From CAYQUL01 sp964568925 (GTDB taxonomy: Bacteria > Patescibacteriota > Microgenomatia > UBA8517), in NCBI GenBank assembly GCA_964568925.1, contig CAZMSJ010000022.1, positions 1 through 14,129 of the forward strand: 14,129 bases of DNA, read 5' to 3'. The stretch's first letter is position 1. Each line of letters starts with the position of its first letter. The notes under the pieces were generated by a model that searched no databases, was not told the DNA's origin, and saw nothing but the letters and a program-made list of their open reading frames with translations. A program made the translations under genes and the position numbers. This document shows, piece by piece, positions 11,655-14,129 of the stretch.

Positions 11655-13190
11655 TTACATGCTAAATATTTCTGCTGCAGCATTGATAATATCAGGTGCA
11701 GCCACAGGGGTCAAACTTGGTTCACTTGGAACCGTTGGCTCAGTCACTGGTCTATCTGTTAATTCAAATGTTACTTTCACTTTGTGACCAAAGACAGCCT
11801 CTGCTGCTTCCTCACATGCGATCTTGTGAAGCGCGACATCAAGCCGTTCTTTGTGGAATCGATAGTACACCCCGACTACTAAGTTTTCTCCATTAATACC
11901 AATCGGGTGAGCGGCCCTGAGAAGCGCTTCAATAGGAGCGTTCTTTTGCTTGATTGTTGAAAGGAGTTGTACCCAGGTACCAGAATCAACTGGTTGTTCC
12001 CCATCAGAAATTACTCTGGTGTTTTTTTTTATAACTGCCTCCACTGAAACTGGTGTAACAACGTCAGGCGTTATTGGTTTTTCACTTACGACAGGGGCCA
12101 CCTCAACTGGTTTTTGTGTAACAACTGGAGTAGCAACTATCTTTGGCTCAACAGCAACAACCGGCTCAGGTGAAACAACACCTTTCTTTTGAGTGAACTG
12201 AATTAATGCAGATGAAAACACGATTGATGGATCTGCATAGGCAACCTTTCGAGATGCTTCAAGCAAAAGGTCCAAGAGTCTCGTTAATTCTGAAGTTGAA
12301 ACTGACAAGGTGACATCAGACAAACCAAACTGTCCCAAGAGAACTTCGTGTACGTATTTAACGGTTTGGCTTAACACAAGCTTTACAGAAGCTCCTTGGT
12401 TTGAAAGGTCTTTCAGTACACTCAAGGCTGCAGCTGTGTCACCTTTGGTTACCAGGTCAACAATACGAGCTGGTGCCGTTGCCCACAAAAAGCGAGAATC
12501 GTTTTCATTTAATGCACCTTCTCGAGAGAGCTGTTCAAGCGTTTTAACAGCATCTCGAAATGCACCATCAGCTGAACGAGCAATTGATTGCAACACCTCA
12601 TCTGTTACCTCAATCTGCTCTGCTTTGGCGATAGCGGCAAGCTTTTGTGCAATCTCTTTGATTGTTGCACGAGGAAACTCAACCACCGTGAGTCGAGAAA
12701 TAACCGTTGAGGGTAGTTTCTGTGGATCTGTTGTCGCAAGAACAAAGATGGCATGGCTTGGTGGTTCTTCAAGAGTCTTAAGGAGTGCATTCGCTGCTTC
12801 TGTGGTTAACATGTGGGCTTCATCGATGATATACACCTTTTTGCGTGCAACCACAGGACCTAAGTGAACTTGTTCTCGAAGAGCTCGAACATCGTCAATT
12901 CCACGATTACTTGCTGCATCCATTTCAATAACATCGATATGGTTGCCGGCAGTAATCGACAGACACGTATCACACTCATTACATGGCTCCCCTTTTCCTC
13001 CATTTTTTTCACAGTTAATTGCTTTGGCGAGGATTCTGGCTGAAGATGTTTTTCCTGTTCCCTTTGAACCAGCAAATAGAAATGCCTGTGGCATGTGCTC
13101 TGAAGAAACAAGTTCAGTTAACCGATTCCTAACAGAAGTGATGTCTAGGTCTGCAATTTTTTGAGGGCGATACTTTAAGTAGAGTGTCAT
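11655..13190 (-). CDS. dnaX: DNA polymerase III subunit gamma/tau
   Basis: 511 aa. This is the clamp-loader ATPase that loads the sliding clamp at the replication fork. Walker A GSKGTGKT (41-48); zinc module C60, C70, C73, C76; Walker B VYIIDEAH (119-126); sensor-1 ATTD (152-155); and the SRC arginine-finger motif as SRL with R166. Residues about 180-335 cover AAA+ lid and collar. A Pro/Val-rich linker (about 338-386) leads to a C-terminal tau-type domain (about 404-475, WVQLLSTIKQ to VKVTFEL). At codons 387-390 an A9 run lies in the frame ATA AAA AAA AAC; slipping either way ends the protein within six codons, predicting a second, gamma-like product of 392-395 aa. ybaB follows at 5 nt. Confidence 0.97.
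   Translation of the reverse strand: MTLYLKYRPQKIADLDITSVRNRLTELVSSEHMPQAFLFAGSKGTGKTSSARILAKAINCEKNGGKGEPCNECDTCLSITAGNHIDVIEMDAASNRGIDDVRALREQVHLGPVVARKKVYIIDEAHMLTTEAANALLKTLEEPPSHAIFVLATTDPQKLPSTVISRLTVVEFPRATIKEIAQKLAAIAKAEQIEVTDEVLQSIARSADGAFRDAVKTLEQLSREGALNENDSRFLWATAPARIVDLVTKGDTAAALSVLKDLSNQGASVKLVLSQTVKYVHEVLLGQFGLSDVTLSVSTSELTRLLDLLLEASRKVAYADPSIVFSSALIQFTQKKGVVSPEPVVAVEPKIVATPVVTQKPVEVAPVVSEKPITPDVVTPVSVEAVIKKNTRVISDGEQPVDSGTWVQLLSTIKQKNAPIEALLRAAHPIGINGENLVVGVYYRFHKERLDVALHKIACEEAAEAVFGHKVKVTFELTDRPVTEPTVPSEPSLTPVAAPDIINAAAEIFSM
12022..12042 (-). other. Putative slippage/frameshift site in dnaX
   Basis: On the minus strand GGAGG (12042-12038) is followed by CAGTTAT and nine A (12030-12022), then CACC. 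In frame this gives A AAA AAC, a canonical -1 slippery heptamer. The -1 frame reads H Q S N F then TGA; the +1 frame reads T P E then TAA. GGAGG placed just upstream mirrors the SD-like stimulator of E. coli dnaX, and A9 mirrors Thermus thermophilus dnaX. Confidence 0.7.
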
Positions 13191-13194
13191 TATT

Positions 13195-13214
13195 GTCTCA
13201 CAGTATCATGAGAC
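13195..13214. promoter_or_regulatory. Inverted repeat over the dnaX promoter region
   Basis: GTCTCA (13195-13200) and TGAGAC (13209-13214) flank 8 nt that hold the best minus-strand -10 candidate (GATACT), just before the dnaX ATG at 13190. Could be an operator; weak evidence. Confidence 0.3.
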
Positions 13215-13259
13215 GTGGTTGTGGAAAAGATAACAAACGTATACAAAGTAAGACAGACG

Positions 13260-13658
13260 TTAATCATGGTGTACTCCCATTAAGTGAAGGGCTGCATGTT
13301 CAGCAAGTAAAATGGCTTCTTCACTCGCTGTCTTTCCACTTTTGACGGCTTGCTCTTTTGCATGATCAAAACTAACAATAATTTCACCAAGGTGAAGGAT
13401 ATTGTCTGGAGGGAAACTAAATGGTCCTTCAATCTCAGACTGAACAAAAGAAAGGACTGGGTGACTTGCAGCCTCTTCCCCTTTTTCATGCAAGTACTTT
13501 TCTACATAGGCAAGCATCGTTGGTGCCGTCACAATGACAACAGAAGCTTCTGCGTCAGAAACAATGCCACCTTCGGTAAAAACTTTTTTTACACGAGAAG
13601 CAAGATCTCTTACAGAGACCTGAAATGCTTTTTCTTTTTCGACGGTGACAGTAATCAT
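13260..13658 (-). CDS. ybeY: Endoribonuclease YbeY (rRNA maturation factor)
   Basis: 132 aa, shorter than the usual 150-170. A metal-dependent RNase involved in 16S rRNA 3'-end maturation and ribosome quality control. The metal site H-x3-H-x5-H is seen at the very C-terminus (HAALHLMGVHH), and the preceding strand-helix region FPPDNILHLGEIIVSFDHA is the family's DxLxxGDIxIxxx segment with the Asp of GDI replaced by Glu. The N-terminus MITVTVEKEKAFQVS matches the expected start. The chain ends one residue after the last histidine, so the usual C-terminal tail is missing. It lies between yqeY (37 nt) and dnaX (69 nt). No SD seen. Confidence 0.9.
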   Translation of the reverse strand: MITVTVEKEKAFQVSVRDLASRVKKVFTEGGIVSDAEASVVIVTAPTMLAYVEKYLHEKGEEAASHPVLSFVQSEIEGPFSFPPDNILHLGEIIVSFDHAKEQAVKSGKTASEEAILLAEHAALHLMGVHHD

Positions 13659-13695
13659 ATATATGTGTTAATCAGACTTTTGGCCGCAAACCGGC

Positions 13696-14127
13696 TTACT
13701 TTTGAAGTTTAGAACGAACGATACCACTTACAACTGAGCCATCAGCACTTCCCTTGGTTTTAGCCATAACCGAACGCATGACCTTTCCGAAATCAGTTTC
13801 TCCTGAGGCAATCACCTCATCAACGAGAGCAGCTATTTGGTCTTCCCCCATCTCTTCTGGTAAAAATTCCTTCAAAATAGTGAGTTCTGCTTGCTCACGC
13901 TCAGCTCGCTCGATTGCATTTGCCTGGGTATAGGCAACAATTGCATCAGTTCTCTTCTTCGCCTCTTTCTTAATAACAGACAATTCCTCCTCAGGGGTTA
14001 ACTCTGCCATTTTTTCAATTTGGGCATACTTTAAAGCTGTTGTTAATCCACGCAAGGTATCTAAACGCAATGCGTCATGGGCCTTTAAGGCAACCACGAT
14101 TTGAGTCTGTAATGTCTGAATAAGCAT
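13696..14127 (-). CDS. yqeY: GatB/YqeY domain protein
   Basis: 143 aa, close to the family's usual length of about 148. A small all-helical protein related to the C-terminal tail of the GatB/GatE tRNA amidotransferase subunits. Recognisable pieces: LRLDTLRGLTTALKYAQIEK (20-39), a central acidic helix ELTPEEELSVIKKEAKKR, EFLPEEMGEDQI and the C-terminal DFGKVMRSVMAKTKGSADGSVVSGIV. The physiological role in bacteria is not well defined; it may interact with tRNA or the translation machinery. The start is two bases from the window edge, so upstream signals cannot be judged. First gene of the visible yqeY-ybeY-dnaX-ybaB row. Confidence 0.92.
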   Translation of the reverse strand: MLIQTLQTQIVVALKAHDALRLDTLRGLTTALKYAQIEKMAELTPEEELSVIKKEAKKRTDAIVAYTQANAIERAEREQAELTILKEFLPEEMGEDQIAALVDEVIASGETDFGKVMRSVMAKTKGSADGSVVSGIVRSKLQK

Positions 14128-14129
14128 AC

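Noticed and set aside
12310..12867. 185-codon plus-strand open frame inside dnaX
   Set aside because: It lies antisense to the conserved AAA+ and following domains of DnaX and has no start signals.
1..14129. UGA recoding as in SR1/Gracilibacteria
   Set aside because: Several genes end naturally at TGA with terminators directly after, and core genes show no internal TGA.
1..14129. tRNA genes, CRISPR arrays, insertion sequences
   Set aside because: No cloverleaf, repeat-spacer array, transposase or terminal repeats were seen by eye; the only tandem repeat is the 21-bp pair.

Overview
The window looks like a scaffold piece from a small-genome bacterium of the Candidate Phyla Radiation (Patescibacteria), possibly Microgenomates. 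This rests on gene style rather than a marker gene: short versions of core proteins (YbeY 132 aa, YbaB 94 aa), many small orphan membrane proteins, surface proteins with Pro/Thr linkers, and a secreted glycosidase with an N-terminus ending KNEVDLRSSASG. The code is standard; TGA is used as a real stop (for example at 6920-6922 and 9476-9478). Four runs of exactly 100 N (3197-3296, 5866-5965, 8408-8507, 9744-9843) are scaffold gaps of unknown true length, and each interrupts a reading frame.

Layout. 1-3441 is an accessory block: a small zinc-ribbon-like protein, a winged-helix-like protein on the minus strand, and, divergent from it, a two-gene operon of an XRE-like HTH protein and a GHKL (Bergerat-fold) ATPase whose reading frames overlap by 8 nt. 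3446-6570 is a minus-strand block: recR (cut by a gap), the tail of an unknown coiled-coil protein, cysS, and a membrane-anchored Pro/Thr-linker protein. 6659-9478 is a run of single plus-strand genes, mostly with their own promoter, Shine-Dalgarno (SD) sequence and terminator: small membrane proteins, a secreted protein with beta-propeller-like repeats, a small charged protein and a BECR-like RNase/toxin candidate. 9479-9668 holds a strong minus-strand promoter feeding a highly structured non-coding stretch, probably an RNA gene. It is followed by a GH39-like glycosidase (minus) and another small two-TM protein (plus). 11365-14127 is a minus-strand housekeeping cluster: yqeY, ybeY, dnaX and ybaB.

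Most notable. (1) dnaX carries an A9 run preceded by a GGAGG element exactly between the clamp-loader domains and the tau-like C-terminal domain. Both alternative frames stop within a few codons, so a short gamma-like product is predicted. (2) The XRE-GHKL operon and its divergent winged-helix neighbour share overlapping promoters with inverted repeats, a candidate undescribed regulated or defence-like module. (3) A candidate structured RNA of about 156 nt lies next to, and points antisense into, a toxin-like gene. (4) Several minus-strand genes and the toxin candidate have a -10 box only 6-9 nt before ATG and no SD, which suggests leaderless mRNAs, whereas most plus-strand accessory genes have clear SD sequences.
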